From: Actinoallomurus bryophytorum
Lineage (GTDB): Bacteria > Actinomycetota > Actinomycetes > Streptosporangiales > Streptosporangiaceae
Direction of reading: 5' to 3'
Assembly: GCF_006716425.1 (NCBI RefSeq)
Contig: NZ_VFOZ01000001.1
Span: 4,836,001 to 4,900,000 of the forward strand
Length of the DNA: 64,000 nt
Shown here: piece after piece, positions 42,563-49,923 of the stretch
Layout of the letters: each line of letters begins with the position of its first letter
Position numbering within the stretch: the first letter of the stretch is position 1
Notes under the pieces: model-generated
The model's database searches: none
Seen by the model: only the letters and a program-made list of their open reading frames with translations
What the model was told of the DNA's origin: nothing
Position numbers and translations under genes: made by a program

Positions 42563-42939
42563 CGCGGCGGGGGCCTCGGCCGGGGCGTCGTGAGTCCCAT
42601 TACCGACGGCCAATTTTTGGCTTTTCGGATACCGGTGTACGCCTGGTTCAGCAACATGAGGATGAGGCCTTTCCCTATCTGGCTCTGATCCCAGCAAACG
42701 AGAACGAGCCCCGATAGAGCAAGATCTAAAAGCAACGTCGGAGGACCAGGGCGCCATCCGGACGATCGCGCAATAACCAGAACGACAGAGTCCTCCGGCT
42801 TTCGCGCTCAGTCCGGAAAGCACCGGACAGGTGCCGTGCCTCCGAGTTTGGGTGGATCGTCCGGAGAAGAGCGAATTAGTCCGGGCGCGAGCCGTCAGCC
42901 TCCTCGCCCCCTGGCGGCCCGGCGGTGACCACCCCTGGC
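42563..42939. other. intergenic stretch without a supported gene
   Basis: This 377-nt stretch separates the FxsA-like precursor from the truncated FxsT copy. It holds a locally AT-richer patch (about 42605-42730). A plus-strand frame ending at 42717 reads PIFGFSDTGVRLVQQ and then PYLALIPANENEPR, which looks protein-like but has no start or domain that I can support. The missing 5' part of the truncated fxsT copy is not found here. Confidence 0.5.
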
Positions 42940-43110
42940 TCACATGCGATTCTGGAAGCCCGCAGACGCTCCGCTCGTGGCTTTGTCTTCCTCGAGTATG
43001 CGGCTCAGAGCTAGGTCAAGCGGACTCTCAGTGGCTCGGCGCAGCTCGCGAAGAGACCTGCCGGCGAGGTAGGGCAGATCACGAGTGGCCAGTGGGGCAT
43101 CGTCGCTCAT
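42940..43110 (-). CDS. fxsA: FxSxx-COOH-type RiPP precursor with variant core (F-Q-N-R-M)
   Basis: A 56-residue peptide starting MSDDAPLATRDLPYLAGRSL and ending AGFQNRM-COOH. The leader (RDLPYLAGRSLRELRR and SPLDLALSRILEE) matches FxSxx-COOH precursors, which normally end F-x-S-x-x. Here the third core residue is Asn, giving F-x-N-x-x. FxsB-type radical SAM enzymes are thought to link the Phe ring to the third residue as a three-residue cyclophane, and F-x-N motifs are used by related enzymes, so the variant could still be modified. AAAGGGACC precedes ATG 43110. It is divergent from fxsT and 3.3 kb from fxsB. Confidence 0.75.
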   Translation of the reverse strand: MSDDAPLATRDLPYLAGRSLRELRRATESPLDLALSRILEEDKATSGASAGFQNRM

Positions 43111-43413
43111 TTGGTCCCTTTTGTGGTGTCTGGAACTGGTGAGCCTCATGATACCGGGGCCCCACTTAGCGCAGTTCACCGGCGTGGTGGCTACTGGCCC
43201 GCCGCCGAGCCCGCGATCGGTGGAAAGATTTCGGGGTGTCCGATTTTCGTAAAAGGCGGCTTTCGTCCAGCCTCGAAGTGTCTCGCGACTTCGCGGCATA
43301 CCGATTGGGGCGGTAGATCCTACCGGACAAGGAATTGCTGGTCATGGCCCGTATGGCGTATTCGCCTATGATGGCCGCATAATCGAACCAGCGGCCCAGG
43401 CGGAGGTACAGGC
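43111..43413. other. divergent fxsA-fxsT intergenic region
   Basis: A 303-nt region between the divergent precursor and fxsT starts, presumably holding both promoters. Base composition is lower in GC than the flanks. No clear -35/-10 pair, palindrome or extra gene is visible. Confidence 0.5.
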
Positions 43414-45963
43414 GTGACCATTTCCAGTGAGCGTGGTCGACCGCCGGAGATCTGGGGCGGAGTACCCGCTCAGAACAAGAACTTCACCGGACGATCCGAG
43501 CTCCTCGAACTCCTCCGGGCGCGCATCGGTGACGCGGCGACGGCGGTCCTGCCCAGTTCCGAGAGGCAAATCGGCGAGACGACCTCCCACGCGCTTCAGG
43601 GCATGGGAGGTGTGGGCAAGACCCAGGTGGCCGTTGAGTACGTCTATCGGTACGGCTCCAAGTACGACCTCGTCTGGTGGATCCCCGCTGACCAGCCGGC
43701 GCTCGTGCGCTCGTCTCTTGCCTCGCTCGCGCCCCGGCTCGGGTTGCCGCCTTCCTCTGTCAGCGGCACCAACGAGGCGGCGCAGGCCGTGCTCGACGCG
43801 CTGAGCAAAGGAGACCCCTATGATCGCTGGCTGCTCGTCTTCGACAACGCGATCGAACCAGAGGATCTGACGGGCCTGATACCTACCGGTCCCGGGCATG
43901 TGCTCCTCACGACGCGCAACTACAGCTGGCGCGACCGGGTCAAGACGCTGGAGATCGACGTGTTCCGGCGCGAAGAGAGCGTGGAGTTCCTCCGGAGGCG
44001 TGTCCCCAACGCGATCACGGAGTCGGAGGCCGAGCGCCTCGCCGCCGCTCTGGGCGACCTGCCTCTCGCCCTGGAGCAGGCCGCCGCGCTGAAAGCCGAG
44101 ACGGGAATGTCGGTCGACGAGTACCTCGGTCTGCTGAGTGAGCGGTCGAGGGAGCTCATGGACGAGAATCGGCCGGCCGATTACCCCAACTCCATGTCCG
44201 CCGCATGGAGTCTGTCGGTCGCGACACTGGAGTCCCGGCTTCCCGAGGCGGTCGAGCTGCTGCGCTGTCTGGCCTTCTTCGGCCCGGACCCGGTCCCGCG
44301 CGACATCCTGAGCCGTTCCAGCGGGCTGACCCGCCCTCTGCTGAGCTCAGTGCTCGCGGACCCGATCATGCTGACCCGGGCCGTGGGCGAGCTGAGCCGT
44401 TTCGCGCTCGCCAGGGTGAGCTCGGAGAGCCGGACCATCCAGGTTCACCGGCTGGTCCAGGCGCTGCTCCGTGAGCAGGTAGGTGCGGCCGACCAGGCGT
44501 CATTACGCCATGACGTGCACATCCTGCTCGTACGGGGCGCCCCGCCGAGAGCCGATGAGGGCGGGCAGTGGCCGCGCTTCGGCGAGCTGGTGCCTCATCT
44601 GGAGCCGGCCCGGGTCATCGAAAGCGACGACCGTTCGGTGCGAGATTTCGTCCTCAAAGTAGTGAGGTACCTCTACCAGTCCGGCAACCGTCAGGCGGCA
44701 CAGTCGATGGTGGAGGACTTCCTACGCCGCTGGCAAGACAAAACGGGAGAAGGCAACGACCGTCTGCTCCTGACCGCACAGAGTCATCGGGCCGACATCC
44801 TTCGCGAGCTCGGGGACTACGCCCAGGCGGCAGAGACCGACGAAGCGGCGCTGGCCCAGGCGCAGGAGATCTTCGGCGAGGATGACGAGGTCACGCTGAC
44901 GATCGCGCGCGGTTTCGGAGCCGACCTGCGCGCCCTCGGACGGTTCGCCGAAGCCGTCGAACGAGATGAGGACACGCGCGACCGGCACGTGCGGGTCTTC
45001 GGTGAACAGAATCCATGGACGCTCCGCAGCATCAACAACTTGGCCCTGGACTTCGGCCTCGTTGGCCGGTACCGGGAGGCCAGAGAGCTTCATATGGCCG
45101 TCTACATGCAACAGCGCGAGCCGTCCTCCGGAGCGAGCAAGGTCGAAATTCTCAGCTCGTGGAATGGCCTCGCTCGCGTGATCCGGCAGCACGGCGAATA
45201 CACGGTCGCTCGTGATCTCGGTGAGGACGCGCTGGAATATGGGCGCCAGGAGCTGGGAGCGGAGCATTTCTGGACTCTTCGCACCCAAAGAGACCTCTCC
45301 ATCGCGCTGCGGCGGGCGGGTGCGTTCGAGCAGGCCCTGGAGATGGCCCGCGAGGTCCATGAGCGGTCCAGGCGATTGTTCGGCCTCGACAACCCCGACA
45401 CTCTGGCCGCCGCGACCTGCCTGGCCAACGCCGAGCGAAGCGCGGGGCTCGTCGACGAGGCATTCGCTCGGGCCATGGACACGACGCGTCGTTACGCCCC
45501 GGTCTACGGATCCCACCACCCCTACACCCTTGCCTGCGATGGAAACGTCGCGTTGCTCCATCGCATGAAGAATGACGTGGACGCGGCGCGTGAACTCGAC
45601 GAAAGGAGCCTGGCCGGGCTCGAGGACAAACTCGGGCCTGACCACCACTACTCACTCAACGTCGCGATCAACCTGGCGAGTGACCTGGCGGCGCTCGGTG
45701 ATCTCGAGGGAGCCCGCGCTCGTGGGACCGAGACGCTGGGACGCGTGCGTTTCATGCTGGGGGAGGAGCATCCGGTCGCGTTGGGATGTGCTGCCAACCT
45801 GATCGCCGATCTCCGGGCCCTGGGCGAGGACGAAGAAGCGGCGGCCCTCACCGAGGTGACCTTCCCCATCTATGAGCGGGTGCTGTATCCCGACCATCCG
45901 GATGTGCGGACCGCCAAGGCAGGGCGGCACCTTGACTTCGACTTCGACCCGCCGCTGATCTGA
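43414..45963 (+). CDS. fxsT: FxSxx-COOH system NB-ARC/tetratricopeptide-repeat protein
   Basis: An 849-residue STAND-type protein. It begins PPEIWGGVPAQNKNFTGRSE, the family opening. Walker A is ALQGMGGVGKTQVAVEYVYR (about residues 65-84), with WLLVFDNAIEPEDL as Walker B and HVLLTTRNYSW as a sensor. From about residue 290 the winged-helix part (VELLRCLAFFGPDPVPRDIL) leads into many TPRs with E-D-x-x-T/H-x-x-L signatures. It is named in this system by association; its role is unknown. GGAGG lies before GTG 43414. It is divergent from fxsA and convergent with the broken HExxH gene and fxsB. Confidence 0.93.
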   Translation: MTISSERGRPPEIWGGVPAQNKNFTGRSELLELLRARIGDAATAVLPSSERQIGETTSHALQGMGGVGKTQVAVEYVYRYGSKYDLVWWIPADQPALVRSSLASLAPRLGLPPSSVSGTNEAAQAVLDALSKGDPYDRWLLVFDNAIEPEDLTGLIPTGPGHVLLTTRNYSWRDRVKTLEIDVFRREESVEFLRRRVPNAITESEAERLAAALGDLPLALEQAAALKAETGMSVDEYLGLLSERSRELMDENRPADYPNSMSAAWSLSVATLESRLPEAVELLRCLAFFGPDPVPRDILSRSSGLTRPLLSSVLADPIMLTRAVGELSRFALARVSSESRTIQVHRLVQALLREQVGAADQASLRHDVHILLVRGAPPRADEGGQWPRFGELVPHLEPARVIESDDRSVRDFVLKVVRYLYQSGNRQAAQSMVEDFLRRWQDKTGEGNDRLLLTAQSHRADILRELGDYAQAAETDEAALAQAQEIFGEDDEVTLTIARGFGADLRALGRFAEAVERDEDTRDRHVRVFGEQNPWTLRSINNLALDFGLVGRYREARELHMAVYMQQREPSSGASKVEILSSWNGLARVIRQHGEYTVARDLGEDALEYGRQELGAEHFWTLRTQRDLSIALRRAGAFEQALEMAREVHERSRRLFGLDNPDTLAAATCLANAERSAGLVDEAFARAMDTTRRYAPVYGSHHPYTLACDGNVALLHRMKNDVDAARELDERSLAGLEDKLGPDHHYSLNVAINLASDLAALGDLEGARARGTETLGRVRFMLGEEHPVALGCAANLIADLRALGEDEEAAALTEVTFPIYERVLYPDHPDVRTAKAGRHLDFDFDPPLI

Positions 45964-45971
45964 GGGTGCCG

Positions 45972-46421
45972 TCAGCGGGCGGGTACGGGAATTTCGCCAG
46001 TTCGCCGTCGCCACGATGTCCGGTGTCGTTCGTTCTCGCGCCGCGCCTGGTCCAGCGCCTCCGCCGGGACCGGGTCGTGCTGCCAGCCGAGCAGGGTCGT
46101 GTGCACGCCAGAGACGAACTCATCGCCGGCGTCGTCAGGCGGCCGCTGGCCGGGAGTGTCTCGGCGCCCAGGCAGGCCGACTCGCGCCAGCGGGCGACTC
46201 GCTGTCCGCGTGGCCCGTCGCGCCGCTTGCGCGTTCGCGACGCCGGAAGGCGGTTACTGCCAGAAGGCGTAGACGCCCTGCAGCAGACCGCTCGCCGGAC
46301 GCGGGTCGTCGCGCCAGGTGCGCAGTAGCGCGAGCCGTTGTCCGGCCGCGACAACTGCACGATGTCGAGAATTCCGGTCAGCTTCGTGCTCGCGGGGCAG
46401 CTGGTGGAAGTCGACGCTCAT
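45972..46421 (-). pseudogene. decayed HExxH-type peptide-modification gene of the FxSxx system
   Basis: The start ATG (46421) overlaps the fxsB stop (ATGA) and gives MSVDFHQLPREHEA, the expected opening of the HExxH-motif putative peptide-modification protein that follows FxsB. A later block TWRDDPRPASGLLQGVYAF matches the region after the HExxH site, but the frame stops at 46254. The C-terminal block FVSGVHTTLLGWQHDPVPAE and ARRENERHRTSW lies in another frame and stops at 45972. About 270 residues, including the HExxH motif itself, are missing. At about 450 nt this is a remnant of a gene of more than 1.2 kb. Confidence 0.75.
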
Positions 46422-47629
46422 GCGTTCCCATTCGCGCGTGCGGACAGATCGGTGGTGAGGACGTTCGATACGTGGGAGATCAGCCGGAACAGGTCCGGGC
46501 TGTAGACCGAGGGGTTGGCGAAACCCGAGCCCGGACGGTACCGGTGCGCGTACAGGCCGGCGCCGCAGACGCGGTGTACCGCGCAGCGGCGGCACTCGTC
46601 CGCCAGGGCGAGCTCACCGACCTGCCGCGCCGCGACGAAGGGCAGCATGAGCGCGGTGTCGAAGGGGTCGTGCGCGACGTGCAGGCCGGTCTCGGGCGCA
46701 CCCGAATACGCCGACTTGAGCATGTCCGACTGCTCGATGCTTCCGTCGGTCTCGATGACGATGACCGTTACAGGGGAGAGCCCGATCGCCTCGCTGGCCG
46801 ACGCCCCGCCGAGCAGTAGGTGAATGATCTCGCTGAACAGGCGGACCCGGGTCTCCTGCCGTGGGGCGGCGTACCAGCGGTCGAAGATCTCGATCAGCCA
46901 GTCGGCGTACGGTGTCGCGGCCGAGCCCGGGACGCGGCCGGGCGGTGGCTCGGACCAGTTGCCGTGCGGCAGCAGGAAGTCGATGGCCGGTGGATCGAAC
47001 TCCAGCAGCGCCTCGTACGTCGCGAGCGGCGGGTTGGCCACGTCGATCGCGCACAGCAGCCCGCCGAACAGGTGCCGGAAGCGCGTGGACAGCAGCCGCA
47101 GGCCGGCCGCGACCGCGTCGTAGCTGCTTCCGCCGTGCGGATACCGGCGGTGCCGGTCGTTGGCCACGGCGTCGCCGTCGATGCTGACCCCCACCCGCAC
47201 GTCCAGCTTGTCCAGCAGGTCGAGGTAGGACGCGAGCCGTACGCCGTTGGTCTGCAGGCTCAGCCGGACGTCCACCTCCGGCCCGGCGCTGGAGCGGATC
47301 GTCGTGACGATGTCGGTGATGAGGTCATGGCTCGCGAGCAGTGGCTCGCCGCCGTGCAGGACGACCTCGATCGAGGTGAGGCCATGGTCGCGGGCGTGTT
47401 CCGCTATCCGGGCGGCCGTGTTCGCGACCACGTCGGCCGACATGTGGCGCGGCCGGCCGCGCCAGCTCTGGTCGGCCATCTCGTACATGTAGCAGTAGTC
47501 GCACGCGAGGTCGCAGCGGCTGTGGATCTTGAGGACGAACTCACGGAACGGGGTGGGACTCCAGCCGTCCGCGATCTGTTTCGCGACGTCGAGTGAGGCG
47601 GGCCACTCTGCCGTGGGCTCAGCCGGCAC
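46418..47629 (-). CDS. fxsB: FxsB-family radical SAM/SPASM cyclophane maturase
   Basis: A 403-residue radical SAM enzyme. The 4Fe-4S motif is C-x3-C-x2-C in KIHSRCDLACDYCYMYE (about residues 35-51). The core has VVLHGGEPLL and VGVSIDGDAVANDRHRRYPH. The C-terminal SPASM region holds C-x2-C-x5-C (DECRRCAVHRVCGAG) followed by NPSVYSPDLFRLISHV, the FxsB tail. It would cross-link the C-terminal aromatic motif of the FxsA precursor using SAM-derived radicals. GTG 47629 gives MPAEPTAEW. It is translationally coupled to the decayed HExxH gene. The precursor is 3.3 kb away rather than adjacent. Confidence 0.93.
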   Translation of the reverse strand: MPAEPTAEWPASLDVAKQIADGWSPTPFREFVLKIHSRCDLACDYCYMYEMADQSWRGRPRHMSADVVANTAARIAEHARDHGLTSIEVVLHGGEPLLASHDLITDIVTTIRSSAGPEVDVRLSLQTNGVRLASYLDLLDKLDVRVGVSIDGDAVANDRHRRYPHGGSSYDAVAAGLRLLSTRFRHLFGGLLCAIDVANPPLATYEALLEFDPPAIDFLLPHGNWSEPPPGRVPGSAATPYADWLIEIFDRWYAAPRQETRVRLFSEIIHLLLGGASASEAIGLSPVTVIVIETDGSIEQSDMLKSAYSGAPETGLHVAHDPFDTALMLPFVAARQVGELALADECRRCAVHRVCGAGLYAHRYRPGSGFANPSVYSPDLFRLISHVSNVLTTDLSARANGNA

Positions 47630-47909
47630 GTCGTATCAGCCCTTCGGAGAATGTGTGCGGCCCACGCCACCCGTGCGCCTGATGCCGCCGCGCGCGAGCC
47701 GGGGTGCTTGGCGGAACGCCCTCAACCTAATGGTCTTCGCGTCTCCCGCGTGGGAGAGCGGGGCGATCTGGAGGCGAGTTGGGGCCGAATATCCGAATTT
47801 GGGGCTCACCGCAGAAGAGGGTGTGCCGGTTCTCGAGGTCGCCGGCACGGATTTTCACGCTCGGCCGCACTCCTGTCCGGGCGGGACGAGACGTGCGCCG
47901 GGGGGCGGG

Positions 47910-48368
47910 CTATGCGCCGCCGTCGCCGTCGCCGTCGCGCAGGGAATGGATCATGCTCTGCAGGATCCGGAACGCGCCTGACTGCTCGGTCTCGGTCATG
48001 CCGGCCAGCATCCTGACCTCGACGGACCGGACCGCTACGGTCGCCTTCTCCAGGCTCCGCCGCCCGCGAGGCGTGAGCCGTGTCGGAAGAACCTTCCCGA
48101 CGGGTGCCTCCGCGGGCCTGGTCACGTAGCCCTCTCGCTCCAGGGCCTGGAGCAGCACGTTCATCGACTGGCGTGTCACGAACGCGCCCCGCGCGAGCTC
48201 GGAGTTCGACAAGCCCGGTCGTTGAGCCAGCAGTTCGAGGCAGGAGTAGCGCGTCACGTTCATCCCGAGCGGCCGCAGCACCTCCTCCATGGCGGCTCGC
48301 AGAGCGCTCGACGCCTCCTTCAGCAGGTAGCCCAGTGACGTCTCCAGGTCGACACCGACTTGATTCAT
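47910..48368 (-). CDS. MarR-family transcriptional regulator
   Basis: A 152-residue winged-helix regulator starting MNQVGVDLETSLGYLLKEAS. The recognition region is LAQRPGLSNSELARGAFVTR plus QSMNVLLQALEREGYVTRP (about residues 45-83), and the wing has KVLPTRLTPRGRR. MarR proteins usually respond to phenolic or oxidising compounds. Its start codon lies within the first of two TGTCAG-N4-CTGACA operators. It is divergent from a VOC-family gene, the probable target. Confidence 0.92.
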   Translation of the reverse strand: MNQVGVDLETSLGYLLKEASSALRAAMEEVLRPLGMNVTRYSCLELLAQRPGLSNSELARGAFVTRQSMNVLLQALEREGYVTRPAEAPVGKVLPTRLTPRGRRSLEKATVAVRSVEVRMLAGMTETEQSGAFRILQSMIHSLRDGDGDGGA

Positions 48369-48411
48369 GTCAGCATTCTGACATAGATTGAGCTGTGTCA
48401 GAAAACTGACA
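48368..48411. promoter_or_regulatory. paired operators of the MarR/VOC divergon
   Basis: TGTCAG-CATT-CTGACA (48368-48383) and TGTCAG-AAAA-CTGACA (48396-48411) are perfect 6-bp dyads with 4-bp spacers, 28 bp apart centre to centre. One covers the MarR start; the other ends 18 nt before the VOC start. They are strong candidate sites for the MarR dimer. Confidence 0.75.
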
Positions 48412-48429
48412 CGAATAAGGAGCATCATC

Positions 48430-48798
48430 ATGCCCGCGACCGGCCCCGATTTCATCTCGCTCCAAGCGCGCGACCTCGACACTTCGCAGGCGTTCTACGA
48501 GCAGTACCTGGGCCTCGTCCGCTCTCAGGCCGGGCCTCCGCATGCCGTCGTCTTCGAGACGAAGCCGATCGCGTTCGCGCTCCGCGACGTCATTCCCGGC
48601 ACCGATCTCGCATCCGTCGCCCAGCCCGGCATCGGTGCCGCGATCTGGCTCCACGCCACAGACGTCCAGGCCATACACGATGCTCTCGCCGCCGACGGCC
48701 ACACCATCGTCTCCGCACCGATCGACGGCCCCTTCGGCCGGACGTTCACCTTCGCCGACCCCGACGGCTACCAGGTCACTCTCCACGACCGCACCTGA
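48430..48798 (+). CDS. VOC-family (glyoxalase/dioxygenase-like) protein
   Basis: A 122-residue protein with the paired beta-alpha-beta-beta-beta modules of the vicinal oxygen chelate superfamily. It opens DFISLQARDLDTSQAFYEQY and closes GRTFTFADPDGYQVTLHD, with the terminal FxDPDG motif. Members are glyoxalases, extradiol dioxygenases or drug-binding resistance proteins; metal ligands are not clear here. AAGGAG precedes ATG 48430. Control by the divergent MarR protein suggests detoxification. Confidence 0.9.
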   Translation: MPATGPDFISLQARDLDTSQAFYEQYLGLVRSQAGPPHAVVFETKPIAFALRDVIPGTDLASVAQPGIGAAIWLHATDVQAIHDALAADGHTIVSAPIDGPFGRTFTFADPDGYQVTLHDRT

Positions 48799-48821
48799 TC
48801 GGCCGGACGCCCCACCGGACG

Positions 48822-48863
48822 ATCAACGATCCCCGAGACCGCGGTTGCCCCCGGATCGTTGAT
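48822..48863. terminator. inverted repeat after the VOC gene
   Basis: ATCAACGATCC (48822-48832) and GGATCGTTGAT (48853-48863) are perfect 11-bp arms with a 20-nt loop, 23 nt after the VOC stop and 13 nt from the 3' end of the IS relic. It is probably a terminator; it could also be a remnant of an IS end. Confidence 0.5.
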
Positions 48864-48876
48864 GGGGATGGGTCGG

Positions 48877-49755
48877 TCAGTGGTCGTAGGCGATCAGTGA
48901 TCGTTTGATGGGTGCGTCGATGAGCCGGTTGTGCCAGATGGCTACGTTGAGGGCGAGGATCCGCTGGGATGCCCGTGTCCAGTGGCCTTCGGTGGTGCGC
49001 GCGGCGTGGCGTTCGAGGCCGACTTGGTCCTTCAAGGTTCGCTTCGATTTGTTGGCATAGCCAGGCCGGGAAGACGTTGAACTGGGGTGGCTCGCCATCC
49101 CGGGGCGCGGATGAGCGGATGTCCCAGGTCGGCTTTCCGATCCCTGCTCCGGCAAAACCCTTGTCACACACGATCGGGCAGTCGCCGGCGGCGATCTGGT
49201 GGACGTGGAGCAGATGCAGGGCCTGTTCGCGTTCGCCCGGGTTCTTTGGGGTGGGCCAGGCTGAACGCGGTCACCGTCCCGTCCGCCATGGTGATGAGCA
49301 TCAGTTTGGTGCTCCAGTAGAAAGCCTGCTGGAGGCATCATGCCCGTAGCCGGCCATCTCCCCCATCTGCGAGCGGTTCACCATGGCGCGTGAGGCGCCG
49401 GAGCGCACCAGCGCGCCATCCATCAACCGCAACCGGCCAGCATCGCCCTGCCCGCCTGCCCGCCTGCGCCCGCGCGCCCGCGCGCCCGGCCCCAACCCGA
49501 ACCCGAACAGCGTGAGCGTCGTGCCAGCTGGGAGTTGCTCTGGCCGGCCACAACGCGACCAAAACCAGAACCTGAGCCAGAGCGCGCGACTGGCGGTTGT
49601 ATTCGGACTGGCCCGGCAGACGCGGGAACCAATGCCCGATCCGCCCGGGCGCTACGCGCATCCACCGGCGCTCTGAATCACAACCCGGCAGGACCAGAGC
49701 GGTGGCGACACAGACCAGCTCGGCGTCGAGCCGAACGGCCGGGCGGGTCGCAGGG
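48877..49755 (-). mobile_element. degenerate IS982-like transposase relic
   Basis: Pieces of one transposase occur in order on the minus strand but in different frames. They are RLDAELVCVATALVLPG and FPRLPGQSEYNRQSRA (about 49600-49740), SGASRAMVNRSQMGEMAGYG (about 49330-49400), MLITMADGTVTAFSLAHPK (about 49250-49310), CDKGFAGAGIGKPTWD, and the C-terminal LERHAARTTEGHWTRASQRI to RSLIAYDH ending at 48877. The order and motifs fit actinobacterial IS982-family transposases of about 290 residues. Multiple frameshifts make it inactive. I could not define terminal inverted repeats. The 49440-49500 part is low-complexity GC-rich. Confidence 0.75.
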
Positions 49756-49848
49756 GCGGTGCCGGTCACGGTGGACGCCGAGGCGGGATACGGCATGCGG
49801 CCGCGTGAACTGGTGGACCGGTTGCTGGACATCGGCGCGGTCGGGTGC
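49756..49848 (+). pseudogene. fragment of an isocitrate lyase/PEP mutase family gene
   Basis: A 31-codon stretch on the plus strand reads AVPVTVDAEAGYG then MRPRELVDRLLDIGAVGC, a close match to the family core with the metal-binding DAEAGYG motif. There is no N-terminus (the IS relic replaces it) and the frame is lost after GAVGC. It is an isolated fragment, so the IS insertion or a linked deletion probably destroyed the gene. The remaining 49849-49923 holds no recognisable feature. Confidence 0.65.
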
Positions 49849-49923
49849 AAATTCGGGCGCCCGGGAAAGGGCCGGCCCCGCGACCGTGGCGGTCGCGGGG
49901 CCGGGACGTGCGTGGGGAAAGCG

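Noticed and set aside
46016-46819. Plus-strand ORF opposite fxsB and the HExxH remnant
   Set aside because: It is antisense to a clear radical SAM gene and shows no recognisable domain.
49440-49500. Low-complexity GC-rich stretch as a regulatory element
   Set aside because: It falls inside the degenerate transposase relic and is better explained as eroded coding sequence.
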